The notes under the pieces: model-generated
Told to the model about the DNA's origin: nothing
Database searches by the model: none
Seen by the model: only the letters and a program-made list of their open reading frames with translations
Made by a program: the position numbers and the translations under genes
In this document: positions 1 to 10,380 of the stretch, in pieces
How positions within the stretch are numbered: the stretch's first letter is position 1
Layout: every line of letters begins with the position of its first letter
Assembly: GCA_964035015.1 (NCBI GenBank)
Contig: OZ035998.1
Coordinates: forward strand, 35,725,628 to 35,789,627
Origin: Corallium rubrum
Taxonomy: Eukaryota; Cnidaria; Anthozoa; Scleralcyonacea; Coralliidae
Length of the DNA: 64,000 nucleotides
Reading direction: 5' to 3'

Positions 1-585
1 AAAATCTTACAAATTACCCTCGTCGCTTCGCTACTCGGGCAATTTTTTTAAATTTTGGAAACACTCGTGAAATTAAACCTTAATTTTCCTCGGGCCCCAT
101 GCGATTACCTATACTAATTAAGATTTTTAGCGTATTTTAGTTGTCTGTTTTCGTGCAACAGAGCTAGGCTTGTGCCAACCTCGTACTCAGACTCTAAATA
201 GCATATCGTCGATGTAAAATGAGAATAACTAGCAGTCAGTGACAGGCAATGTCTATTGCGTGATCTGGCAAGTCTTTATATTAATTGGAGTAATAAAATT
301 TTTTTGCTGCAGTTGCCAATGTCAGGCAAATTTGTGTCATGAATGTGCAAAAATTTATTCCACCTTTTACTGCATGTATATGCATTGAAGAACAATTAAT
401 GTATGGTTGCTGTCATAATTTTGATGACATTGCTGGACATCTTCATTCAATATTAAACTTTACAGCAGTAATACTCGAGATGCTTCTTATATAGCTCAAA
501 CGATTTTCCTTTACCTAATACCTACCAACTGGATTGCATTATTATTTGGCAAATTGTTGTAACAAAGTTATTGTATTACTCAAAT
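1..585. other. No feature seen
   Basis: AT-rich, no convincing frame, RNA or repeat end. Confidence 0.5.
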
Positions 586-880
586 CATAGTCAATCGAGA
601 TATGGTCTGGAAACTCAGCTAAAGTATTTGGTCTATCGTTTTGTTCGCCTTTGCATTTTTGTGCACGGTGCACGGTCACTGAACACATTGTATTTTAGTA
701 TAATGAACGAATTGTCCAATAGCAACGTTTCGGTTCAATCACTCAACCATGCTATTTAAATATTAGTAAACCTAAAACGAAGGTTGTGCGCGGTGTAAGG
801 TACGGTTCAACATAAAATTCCAGCTCATTGTAGGCGCTTGAAGTTTGCCGAGTTTCCAGACCATATCTCGATTGACTATG
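586..880. mobile_element. MITE with ATAGTCAATCGAGATATGG ends
   Basis: About 30-base inverted ends and the 7-base direct repeat CTCAAAT on both sides. Relatives lie at 29240-29400, 38980-39290, 52799-52890 and 54020-54210, sharing CAATAGCAACGTTT. Confidence 0.75.
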
Positions 881-1350
881 CTCAAATTTTGTGAGAGATG
901 TTAATTTGAATTATTTGATTGGACTACTAAGCTTTACTACCGTACTTTATTACCATAGGTTTTAAATAGCTTGACTTTTAAAGTTATGGTACTATTATCA
1001 CACTGCCTCTCACCACGAGGACTGAAGTAAATGATGGAGTGACCACCTATATCTGCATGGGCTTGGGACTCGGGAAAAGGGGAAAAGATCAAAGATGCCG
1101 TGAGGCAGAGCTAGCTTTCGCGAAAAGGGAACAAATCCAACATGCCCCCTAATCAAAACCCCCAGAGTTTCGTGCGGAGGAGCCCAGTTGTATTTTGTTG
1201 TAGTGTGTTCGTCAATTTTAAACCATGCGCGCATGTTCAAGCGCATGTGTAACACGTAAGTTATTTTCGCATATTTTTATATACATTACTTATTGGGGTT
1301 TTTTGGGGGGACTGTTTTTCAAAGGGAATAAGAAGTACATATGGATATGG

Positions 1351-2057
1351 GACACCGACGGGACTCGAACCCACAATCTTCAGCTTTTAGGAGGCCGACG
1401 CCTTATCTTTTATAATTAAGCCCAGTATACACGTGCGATTTTTATTCCGCGCTGGCAACGCAATGGGTCAAATTTTATCATATCTCGCGCGGCAACGTAA
1501 TTGTAACCTGACGCCTTCCGCAATCGTTGCCGAAAGTTAAATGGTTTAACTTTCCGCAACGATTGCCGAAAGTATTAAATTACATAGGTATTATTTTAGC
1601 CTGGTTTTAGCAGGAAACGCAGTGTTTATTTCAGACTGGCAGGCTAATAAAATTCGCTTTAGAACGACCAGTTTGATGTAGAACACACTCGTTTTCTTTC
1701 CTTTTATAGTACAGATATTGATTGGTCGGCCGTCGCGGTTCTCGGAGAATGACTTCAAAGTATGAAAATAACATTCGCTGATTCGCATGGATTCTTCAAA
1801 GAATCAAAGTATCAGGGACAGCTAATAATGGAATCGGTCTCAAAAATAACATTCTTTCCATTCAACAACGTTTTAAACCCTTTGTTTTATTAGAATCGAC
1901 TTCACAGCGACAGCATTGCCGAATCCAACGCTTCGTTCTTCGACACGTCATGGTGTCAAGTATCCGTCACCATCATAAAATTATCACACGTGTAGCCACT
2001 TCTCTCGCACCGGCAACGCAATAATATTTGACCCGTTGCGTTATTAGGCCACGAACG
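1351..2057 (-). pseudogene. tRNA-Arg(CCT) copy split by a 631-bp insertion
   Basis: The 3' and anticodon part (1351-1412) and the 5' end (2044-2057, degenerate acceptor) of one tRNA-Arg unit are separated by 1413-2043. TTA stands on both sides (1410-1412 and 2044-2046), and the intact tRNA has one TTA at that point. The insert contains repeated GCAACGCAATGGGTCAAAT-like motifs in both orientations but no clear terminal inverted repeat. Confidence 0.7.
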
Positions 2058-2275
2058 CTGGCACACGATTATACTATGTGTGTAGTATTACTCATTTCGG
2101 CGAATGCGTGTGTTTAGTTTCACACCTAACATGCACAAACACATGTCATGTATATAAGGGCAATGAATAACCATTGCGGTGCCTTGAAAGTTGGCTTGCG
2201 GGCGCAGCTCGGTCGATCAACAGTTTAAACACGAAAACAAACTTGCAAACCGCTTTATATAAACCATTCTGTGCG

Positions 2276-2325
2276 TTCGTTCGTTCGTTCGTTCGTTCGT
2301 TAGTTCGTTCGTTCATTCGTTCGTT
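2276..2325 (+). repeat. TTCG microsatellite
   Basis: About twelve TTCG units with three variants (TTAG, TTCA). Confidence 0.95.
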
Positions 2326-2517
2326 GGGAATCAATAGTATATTTTTGACGCGACATTTTTAACGCGATATTTTGAACGCCATAGGGCAGCGCTTTTTAGC
2401 ACTGCGGCTGGTTTTCTCTTCTTGTCTAAGCTATTTTTTTTAATTAATTTTGTTACGAAAACCATTTCAAAATCTATAAAAGCGGGAAAAAGATATGTAC
2501 TGCTGACTTATATAGAA

Positions 2518-2590
2518 CACCTCCGACGGGACTCGAACCCGCAATCTTCGGCTTAGGAGGCCGACGCCTTATCCTTTAGGCCACGGAGGC
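2518..2590 (-). tRNA. tRNA-Arg (anticodon CCT)
   Basis: The 73-nt cloverleaf has acceptor GCCTCCG/CGGAGGT, D stem GCCT/AGGC, anticodon stem TCGGC/GCCGA with loop CTCCTAA (anticodon CCT), a 5-nt variable loop, and T arm GCGGG-TTCGAGT-CCCGT. The body agrees with metazoan tRNA-Arg(CCT). The internal pol III boxes (A, TGGCCTAAAGG; B, GGTTCGAGTCC) are intact. CCA is not encoded. A T5 run about 35 nt downstream could terminate transcription. This copy equals the consensus of the array and is a good candidate for a working gene. Confidence 0.88.
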
Positions 2591-2829
2591 TGTTTACACA
2601 AAATTCTAATATGCATGTGCACACTGTGCAGTATTACTCAATGGACGCGTTGTATTCTATTTCGGCACGCATGTATATATATTTATATATATATAAGTTA
2701 ATCACCAGGCAAAAAGCCATTTATATAAGTTAATCACCAACACATATTAACGTTTCGACTTTATTGTCTTCATCAAAGTAAAATAATTTAAACAAACCTC
2801 TACTTTTATACCCTACCGGATGAACATAA

Positions 2830-3331
2830 TTATTCATGCACCTCAGAATCCTGTTCAATGTTCAACCCCGAGGGGTACATTGTCATAAGTCTATTAATCC
2901 AATACATTTCCCTATTAGTTGATTCTGCTGGATTGGTTTTGTCAATTATGACTATATCACAATCATTCATTAAGCCATTATGTTTTTCGTCTAAGAAATG
3001 CGAATGAAAAAAGGCTTGTGTATGAGCTTTGTTGGACATTGCTTTCCTTTGGCAAGATTTATAATTGTTCCATCTAAAGCGGAATTTATCCGCCGTCTGA
3101 CCAACATATTGCATCTTACACACTTTACATGTCAAAAGATAGACCACACACTTTGAGTCACAGTTTAAATGATGGTTCACTTTATATTGTTTACCATCAG
3201 CTGTGCACCTAAAAGTGTCGGTTTCGTTGATATTTTGACATGTCAAGCACCTGGGTTTATTACATTTCTTACATCCTTTCTCTCTTACTAATGGTGGTAC
3301 CTTAGCTCTAACTAAATAACTTCTTAGAAAA
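2830..3331 (-). pseudogene. Penelope-like retroelement, GIY-YIG endonuclease end
   Basis: On the minus strand an open stretch of about 165 codons reads SYLVRAKVPPLVREKGC, then a CxxC-rich zinc-like segment (KKCNKPRCLTC), then VVYLLTCKVCKMQYVGQT, the GIY-YIG core, with the downstream Arg in FRFRWNNYKS. This is the reverse-transcriptase C-terminus plus nuclease arrangement of Penelope-like elements. The reverse transcriptase itself is absent and there is no start codon, so it is a 5'-truncated relic. The trailing 2650-2830 segment, with the motif for a GTTTCGACTTTATTG tail, looks like its 3' UTR. Confidence 0.8.
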
Positions 3332-3411
3332 TTTGCTCACGTGAAGAGGACTTTGAGAAACACTTACAGGAACTATCTAGTTGGCTTAAAAATAGAGCAT
3401 ATCCAAACATG

Positions 3412-3694
3412 ACTCATAGAAAGAGAATTTAAGAGGGTCAAGGAATACAATATTGAAGCAGAAAGTAATACACTTAGAGAAGAAGGTTGTAAGACAGGAG
3501 TGCCTTTAACTATAGCTTTCCATCCTTTGTTGAAGACTTTGGTTTGGTAATTAATACAAATTTGCATATTTTGTATTTAGACACTGAAGCTCGTAACGTA
3601 TTTACCCCAGAACCATTTATGGCATTTAGAACAAGCCGTAATTTAAGAAGTTATTTAGTTAGAGCTAAGGTACCACCATTGGTAAGAGAGAAAG

Positions 3695-3698
<4 letters not shown>
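3412..3698 (+). pseudogene. Inverted piece of the same Penelope-like element
   Basis: The plus strand encodes GVPLTIAFHPLLKTLVW, a stop and a frame change, then NLHILYLDTEARNVFTPEPF and SYLVRAKVPPLVREKGC. The last 17 residues duplicate, in opposite orientation, the start of the relic at 2830-3331, and the copy then runs into a TA microsatellite. The HPLL and FxxPxPxxxFR motifs are those between the reverse transcriptase and the GIY-YIG domain. Confidence 0.72.
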
Positions 3699-3721
<23 letters not shown>

Positions 3722-3733
<12 letters not shown>

Positions 3734-4035
3734 CGTGTTCTAAGGATTTAGGGTGAAGGAAAATTCGAGTGCAGAATATATACATTTTAAGTCCAAACCG
3801 GGAGCAGTTGCGAAAAATGCAACTACACAGGCCCTCCGGCAGGAATTGAACCCACGACCTTGCGCGATTCTAGTGCAATGCTCTGACCACTGAGCCACGG
3901 AGGCCGTTGCCGAGAGCTTGATCGCGAGTTCTGTATATATATAATAAGGTGGTAATGCCAGGAGAGAATTGGGTATATTATAAATGATATATTCTACACT
4001 CGAATTTTCCTTCACCCTAAATCCTTAGAACATGA
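3722..4035 (-). mobile_element. tRNA-derived repeat with AGA triplet and inverted ends
   Basis: The tRNA-like core is at 3832-3904 (A box TGGCTCAGTGG, B box GGTTCAATTCC). The outer ends are inverse copies of TTCTAAGGATTTAGGGTGAA. The core has a CTAGAAT loop with triplet AGA but a short variable loop and an acceptor mismatch, so it is not a real tRNA-Ser. It is best called a tRNA-derived SINE or related non-autonomous element. Confidence 0.7.
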
Positions 4036-4214
4036 TATGTAATCGAGTGAAAATGATCTGAGTGGCGTTGTATACAGAGCGAAGACGGTGTTCAGATTAC
4101 TCTTGGGACTAGAAATTATTCATTATCTTTGTTTTGCAAGAAGAATGCTTCTGTTTGAAGGACGTCGTCCTTGAAGTAGCCGTCGTAGATCTTAAGGTCC
4201 CTATCTTGGTTTTC

Positions 4215-4490
4215 CTTCATTAATTTTGGACAATTTTCAAAAGCCACGCCTACAAAACAGATAGCTTTGTCTTCTCACGTTATCATTTCAACTAGTTCGG
4301 CGGACAAAATGGTTTCGAATCAGCCATCTGAACTTACAGTACAATATCTAGCCTTTCCCTCATTAATTTTGAACAATTTTCAAAAGCCACTCCTACAAAA
4401 CAGATATCTCTGTCTTCTCACGTTATCATTTGAACTTTCTGTGGAGAAAATGGTCACGAATCAGCCACATGAACTTACGTGGCAACTGGC
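4215..4490 (+). repeat. Two-copy tandem repeat, about 142 bp
   Basis: CATTAATTTTG-ACAATTTTC, ACAAAACAGATA and TCTTCTCACGTTATCATTT occur twice in order. Unknown origin. Confidence 0.8.
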
Positions 4491-4599
4491 AACCAAAAAA
4501 ATGGTGACCTTGATCAATTCAGTGATGTCACTTCAGAGCCACCGGTGGTATTATTTCGATTATGCATCGGTTCAACGACTTCTATACCCCGAATAACGA

Positions 4600-4800
4600 A
4601 CAGCAAAAGTATGAAATGATTGCAATGTTAACGAGTGGTTATGTGCAAATAAGCCACCTCTTAATATTGATAAATCCTTGTTGCGTTCTCTTCCCTCCAT
4701 CTCAAAAGGAAGTTAATTACTCTATAAATCTAAAAATTCACGGCCAAGTAATCATGCAATCAAATACATAGTTGTTCTTCTCGGTTATCCTCTACAGCCC
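4600..4800 (+). pseudogene. LINE reverse-transcriptase relic, thumb-side segment
   Basis: Frames around here read NEWLCANKPPLN, KKVNYSINLKIHGQ-like and SNTIKYLGV-like pieces in shifting frames. This is the segment after the FADD catalytic box in CR1/jockey-type LINEs. It overlaps in sequence with the end of the relic at 4970-5310, so it is a second broken copy and not a continuation. Confidence 0.6.
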
Positions 4801-4969
4801 GTACCTGGCACTGCCGCTGAGAGCTGGAGCGCCACTGCATGTTTAGATAGAGAACGACTCCTTCCAACATAACAGACATTGTGCTTGCACATGGCTGAGA
4901 TGCGAGACTATGGTCTCTCTAACAGAGATGTCCCCGACCTCTGCAACGGGTCTCGCCCTTATTTCGTAA

Positions 4970-5310
4970 TTGAATGTGCTCACCCAAATTCTATTAGAAA
5001 ATAGAATGGTTGCTCGTACCTTACGGAAGACAGAAGACAGTTTGTTTCAATTGGCAGAGCAACATGTGAGCAAAAACTTTTCACTTGTGGTGTTCCTTGA
5101 GCAAGGTTCAGTTTTAGGGCCCCTGTTGTTCTTACTAAATGACTTCAGTAACTCTGCCACGGAAATAGACTTTCATCTATTTGCAGACGACTCCAATTTA
5201 TTTTCTTCTCGTAAAAATTTTCAATGTTTAGAAATAGATTTGAACAAGCAGTTATGCAATGTTAACGAGTGGTTATGTGCAAATAATAAGCCACCTCTAA
5301 ATTGCCGCGA
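4970..5310 (+). pseudogene. LINE reverse-transcriptase relic with FADD box
   Basis: The frame reads GSVLGPLLFLL-NDFSNSATEI, then FHLFADDSNLF, then LNKQLCNVNEWLCANN. GSVLGPLLF and FADD are reverse-transcriptase motifs B and C of non-LTR elements. The Tyr-Ile normally before NDF is missing. The frame is lost past 5310. No endonuclease domain is present. Confidence 0.75.
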
Positions 5311-5520
5311 GAACGTAAAATCTTTGAGCATGATTTATTTAACGTCGTTAAACAGGATATGGTTGCCGAATCATCCAAGCCAGAGGCGCATGATTAAAGC
5401 GCACAAATGTGTTGATTTTACGGAGGGAGGAAAACCGCAGAACCCTGCGAAAAACCCTCGAAGCACATGAGAGACCAACTAAACTCTACTCACATGAAAT
5501 TCAAGTTCGGGAACGGAGTT

Positions 5521-5620
5521 ATTCCCAGACGGTCACCCATCCAAGTATACTAACCCCGTCCAACCGAGCTTAACTACAGCGGTGAGAGGCAGCGCCCTAA
5601 CAGCACACGCCACCAGTGTT
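5521..5620 (-). mobile_element. 5S rRNA-derived fragment
   Basis: The minus strand has the 5S internal promoter region: TAGTTAAGCTCGG, GGTTAGTATACTTGGATGGG and TGACCGTCTGGGAATA. The 5' third of 5S is replaced by unrelated sequence containing GGCGTGTGCTGTTAGGGCGC, so this is not a 5S gene. A SINE3-like (5S-headed) element is likely. The GCGCCCTAACAGCACACGCC piece recurs alone at 58238. Confidence 0.68.
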
Positions 5621-5905
5621 TCCCTTGTAATATTCTATTTATATAATATTTTATACAGAGGCAGTTCCGTTCTATTTAGGTGTGTTCAGTTTCACACCAA
5701 GCATGCACAAGCAAACACGCATGTGGAATGGCCATGAATGCATGAATGCTTCACGTCTGGGAGCATACACAAACGCATGTAAATTGCCCATGAATGAGCG
5801 TTCTATATTCTGTTATCTATAATTCATTTCTTTTTAATGTTACAAAGACTATTTCAAAATCTATTAAAGCGAGAAAAAGATAATTATGTGCTAACTTTTG
5901 TAGAA

Positions 5906-5962
5906 CACCTCCGACAGGACTCGAACCCGCAATCTTCGCCTTATCCTTTAGGCCACGGGGGC
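5906..5962 (-). pseudogene. tRNA-Arg relic lacking the anticodon
   Basis: It is 57 nt long. A 16-base deletion bounded by CG repeats removes the anticodon loop and stem. Confidence 0.8.
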
Positions 5963-6265
5963 CCGTGGTTATTTGGTATGTCTATAGTAGTATTACTCAA
6001 GAATGCCGTACAGAGACAGTTGTATTCTATTTCAGTATGTTCAGTTTTGCACCAAGCATGAATGACTGTTCTATATTCTGTTACCTAAGTTATTTCTAAA
6101 ATAAAATATCTACTAAACCTATTATAGTACCGATGGCTGGCACTCGATTATACAATGAGGGGCAGTTGTACTCTCTTGTTATCTAAGCTATTTTTTCTAA
6201 TTAATTTTGTTATGAAGACTATTTCAAAATATAAAAGCGAGAAAAGTGTGGCCAAACCTATATAG

Positions 6266-6338
6266 CACCTCCGACGGGACTCGAACCCGCAATCTTCGGC
6301 TTAGGAGGCCAACGCCTTATCCTTTAGGCCACGGAGGC
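6266..6338 (-). tRNA. tRNA-Arg (CCT), array copy
   Basis: Full length. One change turns an anticodon-stem C-G pair into T-G; all else is consensus. Confidence 0.8.
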
Positions 6339-6513
6339 TGGTGCTCGGTTATACGGTGTACACATTATAGTCACGGAAGCACAGGGGCAGTTGTATATCC
6401 GATTTCGGTACGTTCAGTTTTACACCAAATATGCACAAAAGCATGTAAAATACATGGCAATGGATGACTGTTCTATTCTGTTACCCAAGTTATTTCTAAA
6501 CCTATTAGATAAG

Positions 6514-6586
6514 CACCTCCGACGGGACTCGAACCCGCAGTCTTCGGCTTAGGAGGCCGACGCCTTATCCTTTAGGCCACGGAGGC
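6514..6586 (-). tRNA. tRNA-Arg (CCT), array copy
   Basis: Full length. It differs from consensus only in the variable loop (AGACT for AGATT on the tRNA strand), a change shared with the copies at 8213 and 29709. This suggests a sub-lineage in the array. Confidence 0.83.
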
Positions 6587-6722
6587 TGACGTGTGGATAC
6601 TCGGTGTGTTCAGTATTACTCAGGAATGCCGTAACAGAGGCAGTTGTATTCTATTTGAACAAAAGAAAGTCGCTTCGCGCGAAAAAAATCGCCTAGTGGA
6701 AAACCGGCTTAACCTATTATAG

Positions 6723-6795
6723 CACCTCCGACGGGACTCGAACCCGCAATCTTCGACTTAGGAGGCCGACGCCTTATCCTTTAGGCCACGGAGGC
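6723..6795 (-). tRNA. tRNA-Arg (CCT), array copy
   Basis: Full length. One anticodon-stem C is changed to T, leaving a G-T pair. The same change is in the copy at 31104, 24 kb away, linking the two blocks. Confidence 0.8.
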
Positions 6796-6889
6796 TGACG
6801 CTCGGTTATACGGTGTACCCATTATTATACTCACGGTCTATTTCGGTAAGTTCAGTTTCACCAAACATGTACAAAAGCATGTATTCTGT

Positions 6890-6962
6890 TACCTCCGACG
6901 GGACTCGAACCCGCAATCTTCGGCTTAGGAGGCCGACGCCTTATCCTTTAGGCCACGGAGGC
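6890..6962 (-). tRNA. tRNA-Arg (CCT), array copy
   Basis: Consensus except that the discriminator base is A, as in many vertebrate tRNA-Arg(CCT) genes, instead of the G of its neighbours. Confidence 0.83.
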
Positions 6963-7187
6963 TGACGTGTGGATGTTCGGTGTGTTCAGTATTACTCAGG
7001 AATGCCGTAACAGAGGCAGTTGCATTCTATTTGGATGTGTTCAGTTTCACACCAAGCATGCACAAGCAAACGCATGTAGAATGAGCGTTCTATTCCGTTA
7101 TCTAAATCATTTCTTTTTAATAATTTTTTTTACGAAGACTATTTCAAAATATAAAAGCAAGAAAAAAGCATGTACTATCCTATATAT

Positions 7188-7303
7188 CACCTGCGACGGG
7201 ACTCCAACCCGCAATCTTCGGCTTAAGGGGCCGAAAAGCGCGGAAAAGGTGTGCGCCAATCTATGTGGAACACCTCCGACGAGATGCGAACACGCAATCT
7301 TTG
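7188..7303 (-). pseudogene. Two truncated tRNA-Arg 3' halves
   Basis: Pieces at 7188-7237 and 7271-7303 keep the T arm and lose the D arm and 5' acceptor. The same pair in the same order recurs at 30569-30700, so the broken arrangement was duplicated as a unit. Confidence 0.7.
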
Positions 7304-7522
7304 ATGTGTTCAGGATTGTCAGCAGAGGAACGCCCAGAGACAGCCAGTGCTCAGTTGTACTCTATTTCCTTGTGTTGAATTTCTGAAGAACTGTCCAATT
7401 TTGCCACTCTACAGGGTTTTATATACATCAGTTATTTTTTAAAAAATAATCTTTTCGTTCAAGACTATATTTTGAATTCTAAAGACCAAAGGCGATAAAA
7501 ATGTATCGATCAACAACCAGAA

Positions 7523-7845
7523 CACCTCCGACGGGACTCGAACCCGCGAGCTTCGGCTTAGGAGGCCGACGCATTATCCTAATAGGCGAGTTTCAGGGTG
7601 TTGCGCGCGCATCATTTTTCAAAAAAACTGGCAAGCTCCCCTCAAAGTAAACATACTATTTAAAATAAACAAAGTATAGATACAGTTTCTGGAAGTTTAA
7701 CACTGTTATTCTGCTGTTGCTGGCTCGCTAGCAAGTCTGTTTGCCATTGCTTACTTTGTGGAGAGCCGGCCAAGAGCCCGCCAATTCCTTTCCAAAACGA
7801 TGCGCGCGCAACACCCTGAAACTCGCCTATTAGGTCACGGAGGCT
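7523..7845 (-). pseudogene. tRNA-Arg copy split by a MITE
   Basis: The T arm, anticodon (CCT) and part of the D arm lie at 7523-7580. The 5' acceptor resumes at 7830 with TTAGGTCACGGAGG. A 247-bp inverted-repeat element lies between. Confidence 0.82.
7583..7829. mobile_element. MITE inside a tRNA-Arg copy
   Basis: Ends are TAGGCGAGTTTCAGGGTG and its inverse, with about 33 bases of near-perfect inverted repeat rich in GCGCGC. Flanks are TAA on the left and TTA on the right, where the target tRNA has TTA. This would suit a PIF/Harbinger-type TWA target if one base has mutated. There is no coding capacity. Confidence 0.78.
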
Positions 7846-7978
7846 GGCGTGTGGATACTCGGTGTGTTCAGTATTACTCAGGAATGCCGTAACAGAGGCA
7901 GTTGTATTCATTTGAACAAAAGAAAGTCGCTTCGCGCGAAAAAAATCGCCTAGTGGAAAACCGGCTTAACCTATATAG

Positions 7979-8051
7979 CACCTCCGACGGGACTCGAACC
8001 CGCAATCTTCGGCTTAGGAGGCCGACGCCTTATCCTTTAGGCCACGGAGGC
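7979..8051 (-). tRNA. tRNA-Arg (CCT), array copy
   Basis: Identical to the consensus of the array over all 73 nt. Confidence 0.88.
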
Positions 8052-8212
8052 TAGTGCTCGGTTATACGGTGTACCCATCATTACACTCACGGAAGCACAT
8101 ACAGGGGCAGTTGTATATCCGATTTTGGTAGGTTCAGTTTTACACCAGACATGCCACAATGCATAACTGTTCTATTCTGTTACGTAAGTTATTTCTAAAC
8201 CTATTATATAAG

Positions 8213-8285
8213 CACCTCCGACGGGACTCGAACCCGCAGTCTTCGGCTTAGGAGGCCGACGCCTTATCCTTTAGGCCACGGAGGC
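8213..8285 (-). tRNA. tRNA-Arg (CCT), array copy
   Basis: Consensus apart from the variable-loop change noted for 6514. Confidence 0.84.
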
Positions 8286-8499
8286 TGGTGCGTGGTGTTT
8301 CTAGTATTAGGACGCATCTAGTATTAGGCATTTGTATTTCGGTGTGTTCAGTTTCACATCAAGTTGCCATGCATAAAAGCATGTAAATTGGTAATGAATG
8401 ACCGTTCTCTCTTGTTATCTAAGTAATTTATTTCTAATAATTTTTAGACTATTTAGAAATCTAAAAGAGAGAAAGAAATTTGTAATAATCTATATAGAA

Positions 8500-8572
8500 C
8501 ACCTCCGACGGGACTCGAACCTGCAAACTTCGGCTTAGGAGGCCGAAGCCTTATCCTTTAGGCCACAGAGGC
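8500..8572 (-). tRNA. tRNA-Arg (CCT), diverged copy
   Basis: The anticodon and length are kept. Changes in the T stem, variable loop, 5' side of the anticodon stem and acceptor weaken pairing, so it may be inactive. Confidence 0.6.
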
Positions 8573-8824
8573 TGGAGTGTGGATACTCGGTGTGTTCAGT
8601 ATTACTCAGGAATGCCGTAACAGAGGCAGTTGCATTCTATTTGGGTGTGTTCAGTTTCACACCAAGCATGCACAAGCAAACGCATGTAGAATGCATGGCA
8701 ATGCATGACTGAGCGTTCTATTCCGTTATCTAAGTCATTTCTTTTTAATCAATTTTTTATTAAGACTATTTCAAAATATAAAAGCGAGAAAAAAGTATAT
8801 TACTAAACCTATATATATATATAT

Positions 8825-8897
8825 TACCTCCAACGGGACTCGAACCCGCAATCTTCGGCTTAGGAGGCCGACGCTGTATCGTTTAGGCCACGGAGGC
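8825..8897 (-). tRNA. tRNA-Arg (CCT), diverged copy
   Basis: CCT anticodon and intact B box. Changes in the D arm (GTATCG instead of TTATCC on the plus strand) break the A box region. The discriminator is A. Confidence 0.6.
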
Positions 8898-9120
8898 TGG
8901 CGTGTGGATACTCGGCGTGTTCAGTATTACTCAGGAATGCCGTACAAAGGCAGTTGTATTCTATTTGAATAAAAGAAAGTCGCTTCGCGCGAAAAAAATC
9001 GCCTCGTGGAAAACCGGCTTAACCTATATATATATATATATATTATATATATATATATATATTATAAATGATATTGGGCATTTTCACTCGATTACACAGC
9101 ATGTTCTAAGGATTTAGGGT

Positions 9121-10340
9121 GAAGTCGTGGGTTCAATTCCTGCCGGAGGGCCTGTGTAGTTGCATTTTTCGCAACTGCTCCCGGTTTGGTCTTAAAATGT
9201 ATATATTCTACACTCGAATTTTCCTTCACCCTAAATCCTTAGAACATGCTGTGTAATCGAGTGAAAATGCCCAATATCATTTATAATATACCCAATTCTC
9301 TCCTGGCATTACCACCTTATTATATATACAGAACTCGCGATCGAGCTCTCGGCAACGGCCTCCGTGGCTCAGTGGTCAGAGCATTGCACTAGAATCGCAA
9401 GGTCGTGGGTTCAATTCCTGCCGGAGGGCCTGTGTAGTTGCATTTTTCGCAACTGCTCCCGGTTTGGTCTTAAAATGTATATATTCTACACTCGAATTTT
9501 CCTTCACCCTAAATCCTTAGAACATGCTGTGTAATCGAGTGAAAATGCCCAATATCATTTATAATATACCCAATTCTCTCCTGGCATTACCACCTTATTA
9601 TATATACAGAACTCGCGATCGAGCTCTCGGCAACGGCCTCCGTGGCTCAGTGGTCAGAGCATTGCACTAGAATCGCAAGGTCGTGGGTTCAATTCCTGCC
9701 GGAGGGCCTGTGTAGTTGCATTTTTCGCAACTGCTCCCGGTTTGGTCTTAAAATGTATATATTCTACACTCGAATTTTCCTTCACCCTAAATCCTTAGAA
9801 CATGCTGTGTAATCGAGTGAAAATGCCCAATATCATTTATAATATACCCAATTCTCTCCTGGCATTACCACCTTATTATATATACAGAACTCGCGATCGA
9901 GCTCTCGGCAACGGCCTCCGTGGCTCAGTGGTCAGAGCATTGCACTAGAATCGCAAGGTCGTGGGTTCAATTCCTGCCGGAGGGCCTGTGTAGTTGCATT
10001 TTTCGCAACTGCTCCCGGTTTGGTCTTAAAATGTATATATTCTACACTCGAATTTTCCTTCACCCTAAATCCTTAGAACATGCTGTGTAATCGAGTGAAA
10101 ATGCCCAATATCATTTATAATATACCCAATTCTCTCCTGGCATTACCACCTTATTATATATACAGAACTCGCGATCGAGCTCTCGGCAACGGCCTCCGTG
10201 GGTCAGAGCATTGCACTAGAATCGCAAGGTCGTGGGTTCAATTCCTGCCGGAGGGCCTGTGTATTGAGTTGCATTTTTCGCAACTGCTCCCGGTTTGGTC
10301 TTAAAATGTATATATTCTACACTCGAATTTTCCTTCACCC
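9121..10340 (+). repeat. 278-bp tandem array of tRNA-like units
   Basis: ACAGAACTCGCGATCGAG recurs at 9328, 9606, 9884 and 10162, exactly 278 bases apart, and the units are almost identical. Each has the AGA-type tRNA-like core (from 9358, 9636 and 9914; the 10192 core lacks 7 bases of its D arm). Also present are GCAACTGCTCCCGGTTTGG and a tail with CACTCGAATTTTCCTTCACC. The near identity points to recent unequal exchange or rolling amplification. Confidence 0.9.
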
Positions 10341-10380
10341 TAAATCCTTAGAACATGCTATATATATATTATATATATAT

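Larger units (their letters stand above)
5640..8900. repeat. tRNA-Arg tandem block, first part
   Basis: tRNA copies repeat every 170-330 bases with homologous spacers of two main kinds. One kind has GGTTATACGGTGTACCCAT and GGTAGGTTCAGTTTTACACC. The other has GGATACTCGGTGTGTTCAG and GAACAAAAGAAAGTCGCTTC followed by CGCCTAGTGGAAAACCGG. Homology outside the tRNA shows the whole unit was amplified, and not only the tRNA. Relatives continue at 1.3-2.6, 10.8-11.8, 15.1-15.5, 19.2-19.7 and 29.7-33.9 kb. Confidence 0.85.

Noticed and set aside
5521..5620. Complete 5S rRNA gene
   Set aside because: The first third of the molecule is missing and replaced.
9358..9429. Genuine tRNA-Ser(AGA) gene
   Set aside because: The variable arm is short (about 4 nt), pair 1-72 is G-G and the anticodon stem has a mismatch; a tRNA-derived repeat fits better.
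9121..10340. CRISPR-like regular repeats
   Set aside because: The repeated unit is 278 bases with no unique spacers, in a eukaryotic sequence; it is a tandem tRNA-like array.
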